Origin: Prorocentrum cordatum
Taxonomy: Eukaryota > Sar > Dinophyceae > Prorocentrales > Prorocentraceae
DNA: 64,000 nt
Direction of reading: 5' to 3'
Assembly: GCA_963575745.1 (NCBI GenBank)
Contig: CAUYUJ010016693.1
Location: 374,001-438,000 of the forward strand
Each line of letters starts with the position of its first letter. The stretch's first letter is position 1. The translations under genes and the position numbers were made by a program. Of this stretch, positions 10,105 through 20,545 are shown one piece after another. Below the pieces are notes generated by a model that did no database searches, was not told the origin of the DNA, and was given only the letters and a program-made list of their open reading frames with translations.

Positions 10105-10265
10105 TGGGAGGTGCAATACTGCGCTTGCGTGAACTATTGCGCGAACGATTGCTTGGGGGGCACCAACTATTGCAAGGGGCGTGAACTATTGCGTTTGAAA
10201 GAATGTACGACGGCACCACGCGCAACTATTGCGGCCAGACCGCAAAAACTACTGCACCCGTGGAA
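10105..10265 (+). repeat. Short AACTATTGC repeats
   Basis: The motif AACTATTGC occurs four times, with AATACTGCGC and AACTACTGC variants, spaced about 20-50 bases. It is a degenerate minisatellite. Confidence 0.6.
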
Positions 10266-10380
10266 ACACAAAAACTAAAGCCAATACTGTTGAACCTACT
10301 CCGCCCCACCCCCACCTGCGCATACCCTCACTACTCTTGCTTAGAACGAGGGGTCTTGGCTTGATCCAGGGCCACGTCCC

Positions 10381-10551
10381 GGCTACACGCAAGAGTGACC
10401 CTGGGTAAGAGTGACCTTTTGTGCGCGGCTTTTTGGGGGCCGCGGGGGGGCCAACCACGCCTATGATCGCACCGCACTCAGCGATCGGGGGGCCCCATCG
10501 GGCCCGTACCAGAGGTCACTCCGGCGAAGGGCCACTCGTATACGTCCAGCC
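10381..10551. mobile_element. MITE family 2 (CAAGAGTGACC ends), copy 1
   Basis: The left end GGCTACACGCAAGAGTGACC is imperfectly inverted at the right end (reverse complement GGCTGGACGTATACGAGTGG), and both arms go on to AGTGACCT. A better-preserved copy is at 39899-40075. About 171 bases with no ORF. Target duplication is not clear. Confidence 0.6.
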
Positions 10552-10954
10552 GACACTTCTGGCAGCACCCGCGCATCCCCGGAGCCGGCGCGCCAAAAGC
10601 GGGCCGACGGCGCCGTATCGCGGGGCGGCGGCCTCGGCCGCGGCAGGGGGCGGGCAGGGTGGGGATTGGGCGGCCCGCCCCGCTGCGGCGGCTCGGGGCC
10701 CGGCGGTGGCGGGCGAGGAACCGCGGCAGGCGAGGAGCGGCCAGGGTGGCCCTGAGATCCTGGCATCGCCATCGTTTCGAGCCGGGCGCAGTCGCGTATA
10801 ATTCTGCGCTGCGGGACCCTCACAGATCGATGTGGCTCGAACAGTGGCGCAGAAAGATGGTGTCCGGGGGTCCGATCTGGATGTTTCATGATGCTGCAAG
10901 TTTTTCACAACGTCTGATCTCAAGGGTTGAGTTGAGGAGGGGGACAGCCCCTCC

Positions 10955-11215
10955 CGCCCCCCAGGTGGTCCCAGATGGCCTCAACAGGCCCCCAAAGCAG
11001 TTCCAGCTGGCCTCGACAGGCCCCCGCGAGTAGCATGGATCGGTCCCAACACCCTGGCGCCGCCTCCAGCGGCGCCCCTGGGGCGCTCCGCGCCCTGATG
11101 TTGAGAGGTTGAGACCGCCCCAGGCTACTGGGAGGGCCTGCTGAAGCCAGCTGGGGCTACTCGGGGGGCCTGTTGAGGCCACCTAGGACTTTCTGGGGGC
11201 TGCCTGGCGCAACCC
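10955..11215. repeat. Foldback repeat around TGGCCTCAACAGGCCCCC
   Basis: The left arm (about 10965-11036) has TGGCCTCAACAGGCCCCC and TGGCCTCGACAGGCCCCC. The right arm (about 11124-11210) carries the same motifs in reverse complement (GGGGGGCCTGTTGAGGCCA). GAGTAGC lies next to the motif in both arms, on the inner side of the left arm. It could be a degraded foldback element. Confidence 0.6.
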
Positions 11216-11664
11216 GAAGCCTCCCCAGTTGAGTTACTGGCGGAAGCGCTCGTGAGTGCTGAGTCTGGCAGGGGTGTAGACTCGAGGGCCTGGACATGCC
11301 TGCGCTCCAGCACCCCATCCATCTCTCGTGCGGGCGCATCTTAGCTAGGGAGGCTGTCCTGTATTCGCATGTCCTCTCTTCTTTGAGCATGGGCTTCGGA
11401 CCTCTTGGCCCTCAGGCGAGCGAGCGAGCGAGCGAGGCAGACTCCATCCGCGCCGACACCGCGGGAGCGGCCGCTGCCAAGCACCCCGCCACGCCTCTGT
11501 CAGGAAGGCGCACGTAGCTCGTCCAGCTTGAAATTGCAATGGTGGACGTCACAGTGAAACTCCAGACACTCACGGTGGCCCTCGCGCTGCTGGACGGGTA
11601 CTGCAACAACCTCTTCTCCTTCTTCTGTACTCATAACAGCTGGCGCAACAATGGTCGCAGATAC

Positions 11665-12640
11665 CGTTGACAGCAGAATGTAAAGTGGTCGAATCCACAT
11701 GTTGTGACGTCAGCCCTAGTCGCGGTAGCGGTGGCGATACGGACAGTATGAACACTGCTGTCGGCGAGGATATTGGCACAGCTGGTGGGGAAGTGGTCTG
11801 TACTGCTGTCGGTCTGGCTGCCGCTGCAGTCACAACCATCCTCGCCCTTGCTGTCGCTGCCGCTTCCTCGCGACAACTCCGACATCTGGACCTACAGCAG
11901 AACCAACCGTTCCGCCTCCCTGACAGCATCGTCAAAAACCACTCCGGCAACACAACCAGCCACTGTCCCGATAGCCACTGCACTGGCAGCCCCGCCGGCT
12001 CCCGCAGAACCCGCAAAACTTGTATCGCCAGCTGCGCCAACAGCGGCAGTTGCCATCCCTCCCGTTGCACCAGGCTGCGCAGACGCAACGCGTGCAAAGA
12101 CCCACCGCCTGCACAGACGGCCATGGCGACTGGCCGACAGCAGCACTGGTTGCTTTCTCTCCAGGTGCGCCGACAAGCCACTCACAAACAGCACACGAGA
12201 TGCACCGACAGCATACCGACAACACCGCCCATCGTCTCCTCGCCAGCAGCACCGACAACTACGCTAACAATCGAACCGACGGGTTCTTCGACGGGTTCTC
12301 CAACAGTCGAACAGCCGCGCAGGCAGCAGCATCAGGCACCTCACCGACAACTACACAGACGCCAGCGCAGGCGGCAGCAGCGGTCCACTCCCCACCAATT
12401 GTGCCGAACACCGATGTCAACACCTACCATTTACTCAACTGCAGCGCCATCAGCCGCTGCCCCACTGGCAACAGCACTGGTCGTCCCCGCACACCTGAGG
12501 CAGCATCGCCTTTGACAGCAGCACCTGCCGCTGTCACGACTGATGCGCAGACTATTTCACTGACCACTGAACACCTGAAATTCCCCCCACGATGGCACAG
12601 GCAGGCAAGCCGACAACTGAAGCGAGCACTTCTACTCTAA
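11665..12640 (+). other. Ala/Thr/Gln-rich low-complexity ORF region
   Basis: Three plus frames are long and open (11667-12515, 11773-12267, 12020-12640) because of a degenerate CAGCAGCACCGACAAC-type repeat. Proteins read as Ala/Pro/Thr- or Gln/His-rich with no domain. A transcribed low-complexity gene is possible but nothing supports it. From 12640 to 13190 there is no gene, only a short GGTCGACTTGCGCT duplication near 13015-13045. Confidence 0.3.
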
Positions 12641-13294
12641 CGTGCAAGCACATACGCATGCCACCGTGTATGCGCATGCACGCCGCGTGCGCCAGGCTGG
12701 TACGCCGTTCGCTTGATCTGTTCTATGCCGCGCCGCCGCGCGAGTGGCCGCGAGGCCAAATAATGTGTATGCACATGGCTGCAGCGTCGCCTGTGGCATT
12801 CAGTCCCTGACAGACGGGCGCGGCAGCACCAGTGCTTGGCATACGTTCAAGGGCGGGTGAACTCCGCACAATCAAAGAAAGTATGATGGAGCGACGTACT
12901 AATTCTACGCTGAGTTGAACCAATGTGGGTGGATGCTTGAGTTATTCAGCGTAATTACGTAGTTAGATCCGGTTGAGCCTCACGCATGCTATGAGTGAAA
13001 TCAAGCCAGGCTGGGTCGACTTGCGCTGGTCGACTTGCGCTGAGCTGGGTTGACTCAAGTTGCGAGGAGTGACCTGCGCGGGTTAGGATGCGCTGCTGGG
13101 AGGGCCAACGATCGTCGCCATCGCCATCATCATCACCAGCATCACCAATAACACCACAACAACCACTGGCACCTCCGAAATGAGATATCACATCCCTCGT
13201 GAAACGTCTTACAACATGCCCACCCCCCTCCTACTCCTTCCCCTTGCCCTCGTCATCTAAGCCTGCTGCGTCATCGCTTCCTACTCCACCCCAT

Positions 13295-14160
13295 CGTGGG
13301 CATCCCCTCCACCTCTTCCTCTTCCTCCTCCTCCTCCTCCTTCTCCTCCTCCTCCTCCTGCTCCTCCCAGTGGCTCTCCAACACTCTCTCCTCCCCCTCC
13401 TTCTCCACCGCCTCCCCTCTCCCTCATTGTGTCCTCCTCCTCATCCTTCTTCTCGCCCTTCTCCTTCTCTCCCCCAATTGCCCACTGTGCTCTATTTACC
13501 CTTTTCCTCCCCCTCCCAAGTCTGGCCCCCTCAACCTCTTTTCCCACCCATCTCTCCCGCCAGTGTATCTTGTTCTTCCTGCCCTTCATACATGTTTATC
13601 TTCCCAATTGTGTCCCTCCCCCTTTCCGCTCGGTGGACGAGGCGTACGAGAAGCCCAGGCTGGCGATCGTGATCATCCACTGCGCGCGGGATGGAATAGA
13701 GATCGACGGCGAGGAAGAGGCAAACAAAGGACAAGAAGGAGGAGGAGGAGGAGAAGAGGCGAGAGGGATAATCGGAGGACAGGTAGAAGGCAAGCAATGG
13801 CGACGACGAGAGGAGAAGGAGGAGAGAGACGAGGAGGAGCCGCGACAGAAGGAGCAGCAACAGGAGGGAGGAGCAGAAGGGGAGACGAGGAGAGGGGCTT
13901 CCTTATCAAGACCGCTACAAGACTGTAACCACGGCGCTGCGACGGTGCATGGTACGACGTTACCTGATACCATTCCTCGGTGCCGTGATTCGTATCGCGA
14001 ATACATCGTTACGGGCACGATACAAAGTCGTGAACAGCAGCAACGTCTTTTGAGTGGATCGGCCGCTCCCCTCTCCCCCTTCCTCCCTCCCCCGTTTCTT
14101 CCTTCTCACCATTGTCAAGGTACGGTATCCTCTCCCTCCTCCCTCCCCCCCTCTCGAAAA
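13295..14160. repeat. CTC-rich then GGA-rich microsatellite region
   Basis: Plus-strand pyrimidine-rich DNA (13200-13620, CTCCTCCTC runs) switches to purine-rich (13730-13900, GGAGGAGGAG) and back to CTCCC-rich (14065-14160). Ser/Leu/Pro-rich and Glu/Arg-rich ORFs here are artefacts. Confidence 0.8.
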
Positions 14161-14474
14161 AGGTCCCCCGGTGTCGTCCCGCACTCGCCTCGCGCCGGGC
14201 CAGCCGCCCGCCCCGCCGGGCGGCGGCGGGCGTGCGAGCGCGAAAGGGCACGCCCGATGGCGCTGCGAGAGAGAGGGATGGAGAGAGAGAGAGAGAGACC
14301 AGCGGCGCCCAAGAGGCAAAGACGCCAGGCGCCTGGGTCGCCATCATCTGCCGCTCCGAGGTCCTGGAGCCCTCGAGCGACAGCGCGGAGAGCACGTACG
14401 CGCTGATAATGCACTGCAGCATCATGATCTGGCGGGGGAGGGGCACGGTCGGGGACATCTGCTCAGCCTATCGC

Positions 14475-14655
14475 CACTGCGGCTCCGGCGACACGCTGCG
14501 CCCTGCGATCGGACAGCGTGTCGCTCCGCTCCGCGGGGCGGGAGGCTCAGTTCCGCTCGACGCGTTGAGGCTTGGGAGTGGGGACGTGGATATTAGCGTG
14601 TCGCGCCGCAGCGTGGTGGGCCAGAACCGGCGGAACGACACGCTCTGCCCAAAAC
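14475..14655 (+). repeat. Dispersed repeat family S (GACACGCT), copy 1
   Basis: The block begins GGCGACACGCT, contains CGTGTCGCTC and CGTGTCGCGCC, then GCGTGGTGGGCCAGAAC, and ends near ACGACACGCTCTG. A matching block with the same order lies at 36658-36826. The GACACGCT motif appears both direct and inverted within the unit. Confidence 0.65.
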
Positions 14656-15164
14656 ATCCCCGAGCGCAGGGGAGGCAGGGAGGCACCAAGACCCCCCCTC
14701 GAGTCGTGAAACGAATGCGACGGAAAATTGTTGGCCGTTCTCGGCCTCTGGAACCTCTGGGGGCCCTCGCCGGGCCTCGGGAGTGCCAATGGATCTCATA
14801 ACCATCGGGAGGCAAACGGTGGGTAGTACCAGTGCGTGACCTACCAACACCCCGCGAGCTTTCGCATCAAAACGCAGCAGTTCCTGGATAGCTCCTAAGA
14901 GAGGGTTGTTAGATAAGAAGCTGGCAAGCAAGGAGATCATTGCGGCTTCCGTTTTCCAGCGCCGCTGCGACCTGCTTGAGCTTTTCGCGTGCTCCGGCAA
15001 AGCATTTCGAAGCGTTTCCCAATACGCGTGCCCGGAAGCTCTCCAGAAGGTCCTTCGGAAACTCTCTCCAAGTCTCTCTAGAATTCTTCACCGAACATTT
15101 CCACGCCCTTCGGGGGCTCTACTATCCGGGTTTTGAACTTCGCAATTTCCCACTCCTGGAGCAA

Positions 15165-15480
15165 TCGATCGGGACCTGGTTGGGAAAAACTATGGCAAAA
15201 TTACCAGAACTACAACATTATATGGCGAACAACAAAATTGCAATTTTATATTCTATGCAAGAAGCGGGAATAACAGCGCATACTGAAAGCATTGATTCCG
15301 ACTACGTGCTGTTCTATCCGGGACATCAGAGCCACATGGGGAGGGCCGGTTTTACTCTGGAGTGAGATTCTTGATAGCGCCTTGGGCCATCAAGTCCATC
15401 ATCGGCTACACATTGCTTTCAGACAGGCTTGCAACCCTGAAGCTCAAGATCCGTGGCTCAAGGAAACAATTCGTCCAATC
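15165..15480 (+). pseudogene. LINE APE-type endonuclease, N-terminal fragment
   Basis: Reading 15193-15365 gives MAKLPELQHYMANNKIAILY, then MQEAGI (matching the QETGI motif with the catalytic Glu), then GHQSHMGRAG. The frame then breaks and resumes at 15362 with FLIAPWAIKSIIGYTLLSDR. This is the order seen in non-LTR retrotransposon endonucleases: the N-terminal strand, the QE motif, then a GxGFLI-like strand. The usual Asn of the first motif is not visible, and the later Asp/His catalytic motifs are absent. It is a dead fragment lying upstream of, not between, ORF1 and RT of the neighbouring LINE. Confidence 0.6.
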
Positions 15481-15694
15481 AGTCGTCTCATCAGTCCTAT
15501 ACTCACATTCCTCAAACTCTTACATCCCACATACTCTTACAAATCAGGATTTGATTATTCTTGCTGGGAGCTTGTGTCGTGGACCTCTCCATCTCGTGAG
15601 CATGCCAGCGGAAAAGCACCACATGGAGACTCCAGTGAGAAGTGCGCTGAAACAGGCCAGGACAGGGAGCAGTCCACCATAAGAGCCACGGCCT

Positions 15695-16496
15695 ATGGCC
15701 GAAGACTCCGGGGCACTAGCGCTGCGACAACGACAACAGCAGTTCCAGGACTACATGGAGACAACCGCGGACAAACCCTTGACCGCAAAGGACTTCGAGA
15801 CGATCTTGAACCGCCACCTTGACCCCATCAAAACCAACATCCAGGCTATCAAAACCCATGGCGCATCGCAACAAGATCTGCAAGCCGCTGTAAGGCCGAT
15901 CCGGAACGACATCGACGAACTGACGAAACGAAAAGCCTATTGGAAACAAATGTTTCTTCCAGGCCGGCTTAGCAAGATCGGCATCCGGAGCGTCCGTGGA
16001 TTCCGCGACGCAGGCGAAATTGGCAGAACTCGAACGTGAAGTCGCCCGTCTCCGGGAACCTGGACAATGTCAAATCCACACTCCTGGGCACATTCATGGC
16101 ACAAATAAGCGTGACATTACGGCCGTTGTCGGGAATCTGGATGGGTTTAATTCAACCGATGCCGCTAGGGAATGGTTAAAACAGGAATTGCAGAGGAGAT
16201 CGGTACCAATCCCATCGGACATATACGTCAAGGGGGAATCCTGTACTATCTTGTTCTTGGAATTCAACACGACCGACGACAGGAACAAGGTGGTCAACCA
16301 GCTACGCAGTGCCAAGATCCATCGAGAAGGAAAACAAACTTGGGCACCGCCTGGTCGCCCACCTATGGTCAAAGCCGCTCGTAACTTTTGTTTCGGCGTG
16401 AAATACTTTCTGAAAGACTCAATGGGAATGCAATGCCCAATACGAGTCGACGACACCACCCAGCCATACACGGTCACAGTGGGAGGGGAGTTGGCA
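15695..16496 (+). pseudogene. LINE ORF1-like protein (coiled coil plus nucleic-acid binding)
   Basis: Two frames make one protein. 15695-16020 is helical and charged (LRQRQQQFQDYMETTADKPL, then a KTNIQAIKTHG and DIDELTKRK coiled-coil-like stretch). 15996-16496 continues with ELEREVARLRE and a globular part containing DITAVVGNLDGFNSTDAARE and TILFLEFNTTDDRNKVVNQL, which reads like an RRM-type fold. This fits ORF1 of a LINE: chaperone/RNA-binding protein with a coiled coil. The frame shift near 16000 breaks it. The end is cut by the 73-base tandem repeat at 16498, where the frame runs into repeat sequence. Confidence 0.55.
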
Positions 16497-16497
16497 T

Positions 16498-16664
16498 TAG
16501 GGTCAGGGTCCAAAAACGCGTGGGATTTGCCACATTTCTGAAATTCGGTGGCACACCTCACGCAGATCCGTAGGGTCAGGGTCCAAAAACACATGGGATT
16601 TGTCACATTTCTGAAATTCGGTGGCACCCGTGACGCAGATCCGTAGGGTCAGGGTCCAAAAACA
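16498..16664 (+). repeat. 73-base tandem repeat, 2.3 copies
   Basis: Units begin TAGGGTCAGGGTCCAAAAAC at 16498, 16571 and 16644 (the third is partial, 21 bases). The first two differ at only a few positions. The array sits exactly at the 3' end of the ORF1 reading and probably replaced its terminal codons. Confidence 0.95.
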
Positions 16665-16812
16665 AACAGGTCCCGACACTGCTTCACGGCGGCGCCCAGA
16701 CCTCATGATTTAGCTTTTGCTTCTCCCATTATCCGAGACAGGGGGCCGGCGGCATGGGGCGAACCCCTGACGGATTGACTGCTGCCTGGCTGACCACAGC
16801 ACGCTTAGGAAA

Positions 16813-17430
16813 ATGACAAAAGTACGCGCAGATCGGACAATCAGATTGGCTTCAAGACATGTTCTACTACGTATGCTTTTGGAAATCAAATTCGATACTA
16901 CATGGACGAAGCAACGCAGAAACAAATACCGGTTGAACACGCTGATGGTAGACGACAACGCTGGATATTTGTGCCGCCACTTCGTCGAGGCAGCGGTGGT
17001 GCCAACAACTCCCAATACTTTAGATTCGCATGCCAAGCACATCACAGACGCAATGGTATACCGTACGCTGCAGAAGCAGTCAAGGAACGTGGGAGGGAAC
17101 CTAGCCGACCATGGATCTCTCGAGCGACGCTGTTTGTTTTGTGTGAGAAGGATGGTATCCAATCGAAGGGAAACTCGTTGGAAGAGCACACATTCACAAG
17201 ACTTATCAAGGTACATGTGAGGAGAGACACAAGGAAGTGGTTGGATTCCCAACTGGTGGGTGGAAAACGAGCAGCTGTACGGGCCGTCAGGAAAGGACCC
17301 CCCAAGAAGCCAATACAAATTCGCAACACACACATGAGCAACTGGTTGAGAGCACGCAACGCGCTGATACATTGGCAGACTGCTTCGACAAGGTCCACGG
17401 GAAAGTTACGCATGCCGATCTTCTGCTGAG
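16813..17430 (+). pseudogene. LINE linker between endonuclease and reverse transcriptase, decayed
   Basis: Overlapping frames carry protein-like pieces: RRNKYRLNTLMVDDN (about 16920), PWISRATLFVLCEKDGIQSK (17118-17170), DTRKWLDSQLVGGKRAAVRA (17227-17290) and, in another frame, EQLVESTQRADTLADCFDKV (17336-17400). PWISRATL resembles the WISxETW-type motif often found before LINE RT domains. At least two frameshifts are needed to join these to the RT at 17460. Confidence 0.5.
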
Positions 17431-18510
17431 TGGGGGAACGAACGTTGGAAACACACTGGGCATATACACAGGGGACACTCGACATGGAAAAGCTTCGACG
17501 TGCACTCTGGGCTCTCGCCGCTGCGAAAACAGGGGGCGCAGACGACAAACCCCCAGAGTTTTGGAAATCCGTATTGTCTCCAGAAGAGGTATGTGGGGAG
17601 CTGGTAATATTATTTCAATGGTGTTGGGGCGAAAAGAACAGACCAGAAGAATGGCATACCTCAGTCGTGGCACTTTTACACAAAAAGGGGGGCTGCAGCT
17701 TGCCAGAAAATTACCGCCCTACCTCTCTTTTGTCGATTGGGTACAAACTTGTGGGGTGGATGTTTCAAAAAAGAATTCGGAATGGCGGGGCCGAGAACCG
17801 AATCCGTTCAACCCAATACAGTTTCCGCCCAGGCAGATGCACTGCCCAGACTGTTAGCATTGCCCGGAGGATGTTCGAGGCCGCAGAGACATGTCAATCT
17901 CCAGGGTTGGTTACAATATTACTGGACTGGTCTGAAGCCTTCGACCGGATCAAGCACGATACGCTCTTGGACGCGCTTCGAAGGTTCAGCATCCTTACGG
18001 ACATGTTGAACATGATAGTGGCGATATACATACACAGAAGCTGTATGTTACGGGACCCCATCGTAAATTCCAGCAAACGTCTTCAAGCAGCAGGGATCGC
18101 ACAAGGGTGCCCGTTATCACCACATTCGTTTATCATCGTTCAGAGTGTCATGTTCTACGACGTCGACAACAGAATGGCTGGCCTACACGATGCCGTCCGG
18201 GAGCCCAATTATTTGGCATGCAGCGATTTGTTATACGCCGATGACACAAGACTACTCAGCAGCGATTCTGGGAAGTTTTAAACGCTACTCAGAACAGTCA
18301 TTGACGAAGGCGCGAGGTATGGCTTAGATCTGAATTGGGATAAAACTGTATGCATGCGTGTACATAACACTGGTACACTGCTTTCTCCCACAGGTGCGCC
18401 GCTGAAACTAACGGAGCAAGCGGTGTACTTAGGAGGACGATTGAATGTAAAATGCTCAGTAAAACCTGAAGTCACTCTGATAATTGGTGAAGCCAAATCT
18501 CTTTCTTAAA
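17430..18510 (+). pseudogene. Non-LTR reverse transcriptase, LINE 1
   Basis: Frame 17430-18281 holds successive RT motifs: ENYRPTSLLSIGYKL (about 17710), QYSFRPGRCTAQT (17820), LLDWSEAFDRIKHD (motif A, Asp codons at 17925 and 17943), GIAQGCPLSPHSF (motif B, about 18095) and LLYADDTRLLSS (motif C; YADD at 18234-18245). A TAA at 18279 interrupts the frame. The same frame continues to about 18508 with DEGARYGLDLNWDKTVCMRV and LKLTEQAVYLGGRLN, the usual region after motif C. The catalytic Asp pairs are intact, but the stop and later frameshifts mean the copy is dead. The protein copies RNA into DNA at a nicked target. Confidence 0.85.
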
Positions 18511-18942
18511 GCGCTGTCTCACTGTTGGTCGCACGCTAATATGTGCCGCGGTCCAACTGTGCAAGGCAATTGTCTTGCCCAAGCTGCTGTATAATTTAGA
18601 GACTGCTTGGCCATTGCAAGCTGAGAGACTCGTTAAGACAACTTCCATGTGCAATGTTTGCGACGTGTTTGCAGAATTCCGACTGCGTACGTGTCCAGAT
18701 GTTCTAACAATGAAGTTCTAGAACGTGCACAGGAGCCGCCGCTGAGCGAGACGCTCCGTGATTGGCAGATGAATTTGTATAGGAAGATCTTGGCACTCCC
18801 AGGAGATAATCGCCTCAAGTTCCTTATGTGTGAGACTGGCACAAGGCTGCCCGGGCCATGGGCAAACAAAAGGAAGAGAGGGAGACCCAAACAGCAATGG
18901 GATTCCAGCGTCTACTCGTTTTTGCCTGCAAGCGTGCTCTAA
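18495..18942 (+). pseudogene. LINE 1 reverse transcriptase C-terminal region
   Basis: After a frameshift near 18495 the reading FLKRCLTVGRTLICAAVQLC then KAIVLPKLLYNLETAW continues the post-RT region. After another shift near 18645, frame 18649-18942 gives QCLRRVCRIPTAYVSRCSNN then LERAQEPPLSETLRDWQMNL and KRKRGRPKQQWDSSVY. This basic end, with an RGRPKQ-W motif, is typical of the C-terminus of this class of RT. Confidence 0.7.
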
Positions 18943-19224
18943 TTGTCTTCGGCGTTTCCCTTCCTCTCCTCGTCCCTCCTGCCACGCCCCTTCCTCTCCT
19001 CCCCTCCCCCCCTCGCAATTGAGCGCGCGCAGCTTTCTATCTGCCAATGTGCCGTACGGGCGCCAGGCTTGACTTGTTTTGTCTGCTTTGCAGGGAGCTT
19101 AACAAGCCTCGTCAAACAAGACTGTGGGGGGGTCTCGACGTTGGACCCTTCGTTGCGCCGCTCTGAAAGGGGGGCCAAGACGGACTGGCAAACACGTTTT
19201 TGACCCCCCCCCCCGCTTTTGTGA

Positions 19225-19325
19225 GATTTGGAGCACTCAGGACGTAAAGCCGGTGCTGGGGGATGGGTCGAAACTTCTGGGGGTCACGCTATGCAAAAGC
19301 ATGACGTCGGGGGTCTGGGGACGAA
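19225..19325 (-). repeat. Dispersed repeat family R, partial minus copy
   Basis: Plus-strand GGGTCGAAACTTCTGGGGGTC and GCATGACGTCGGGGGTCTGG are the reverse complement of the family R core (GACGTC, GACCCCCAGAAGTTTCGACC). Confidence 0.6.
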
Positions 19326-19439
19326 GGTCCAGGCGGTGAAGGGGTACGAGAAGGGAGGAGGCAACTCCAGGGAGGTCTTTTAAGAGCCATTGGGTGCCAG
19401 TAAGCCCAACTTATAAAAGGCAATTTAGCGGGAGCAGTC

Positions 19440-19600
19440 CAAATTCATCCCTGGATAAAGCTAAATTGAGACGGACTGCGCGGAATGAGCTGGGATGCTG
19501 CTGGATTGGGCCAGTTGTCGACTGTACGAATATACCAGCGCAGGTTCTGAACTCAACCTCCCAGGAGTTGCACCGTACATGGGACAAGGGGGCGAGGTGA
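19440..19600 (+). repeat. Dispersed repeat family T, copy 1
   Basis: A segment with ATACCAGCGCAGGTTCTGAA then CTCCCAGGAGTTGCACC resembles 34268-34375 (ATACCAGCGCCGATGCTGAA then ACCCGGAGTTGCATCC). Both are followed by GGA/CTC-rich sequence. The similarity is moderate. Confidence 0.4.
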
Positions 19601-20158
19601 GGACGGAGGAGTGGAAGAGGGACGAGGAGGAGGAACACGCTTCGAGGGCTCCATGGCCGATCCATGCCCCTCGCGGAGGGCCAGGCGGCGAACGGTCCAG
19701 TGCTGGCGCAGCCGATGGTCTCGAACAGAGCGCCCGGCGTCGTCGCCCGTCGCCAGGCCGCCGCGCCCGCACGGTGTCACACAGAGGGAGAGGACGAGGC
19801 CAGCGTGGAGCGGAAGCGAGGGGATGCCAGACGATGGCGACAACCATGGCACAAACATACGTAAGCTACAACATCCTCGGCCGTCGGGTCGCTCAGGGTC
19901 GGCTTCGCCCTCGGCCGGGAATGTTGCGCAGGGCGGCCTCGGCCTCCTCGACGGCGACCTCCGTGCCCACCGCGCTGCACGCGGAGGTCGGGCCGCTCCT
20001 GCCCTGGCCAACCCGGCGATCCCTGAGGCACCTCCCGCGGTTCGGCTCGCGACGCGCCCGGGCAGGAGCCTGGCAGCTGCGAGCCGCATCGCCAGCCGCC
20101 GAGTCAGAAAGGCACGTGTTGACATCAGCGGGCAGGTGGATGCCTGGACAAAGGACAA
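19553..20158 (-). other. Doubtful ORF with transit-peptide-like start
   Basis: A minus-strand ORF of 201 residues. An internal Met near 20122 begins MSTRAFLTRRLAMRLAAARL, an Arg/Ala-rich, acid-free stretch like an organelle-targeting presequence. The rest is Arg/Pro/Ala-rich without domain and may be a frame artefact. A first exon with a frame change downstream is possible. Confidence 0.2.
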
Positions 20159-20279
20159 ACTACGAGGGCCTAGGGCTCAAGAAAGGGGGGTCATGCGGAC
20201 AGAAAACACGCACGCACACAAACACACACACAATAACCTGCTGATCAGGAGCCGCGGAGGCCCAGGAACCGGCTGAAGG

Positions 20280-20545
20280 GGAGCCTGGAGACCAAGATGT
20301 GGGGGCCTGGGGACTGGGGAGCGAGATCCTGCAGACCGTGCGATGGGCGATTGGGACTCCAGAGTGAGGGCCTGCAGACCAGGGCAGTGGGGCCTGCGAG
20401 CAGGGAAGTGGGGGCCTGTGGGCGAGGAGGGGGCCTGCGGCACAGGAGATGCAGGGGCGAGGGGACGAGAAGATAAGGGCCTGGAGACCCAGACATGTGG
20501 GCCTGACGATTAGGAAACAAAAGCTTCGAGACGAGGCAACTGGGG
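20280..20545 (+). repeat. GGGCCTG-type minisatellite
   Basis: About eight degenerate units of 25-40 bases built on GGGCCTGGAGACCAGG and GGGCCTGCAGACCAG. Pro-rich minus ORFs across it are translations of the repeat. From 20560 to 21640 no gene is recognised; 21330-21510 is GTCGTCGTC- and CTC-rich. Confidence 0.7.
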
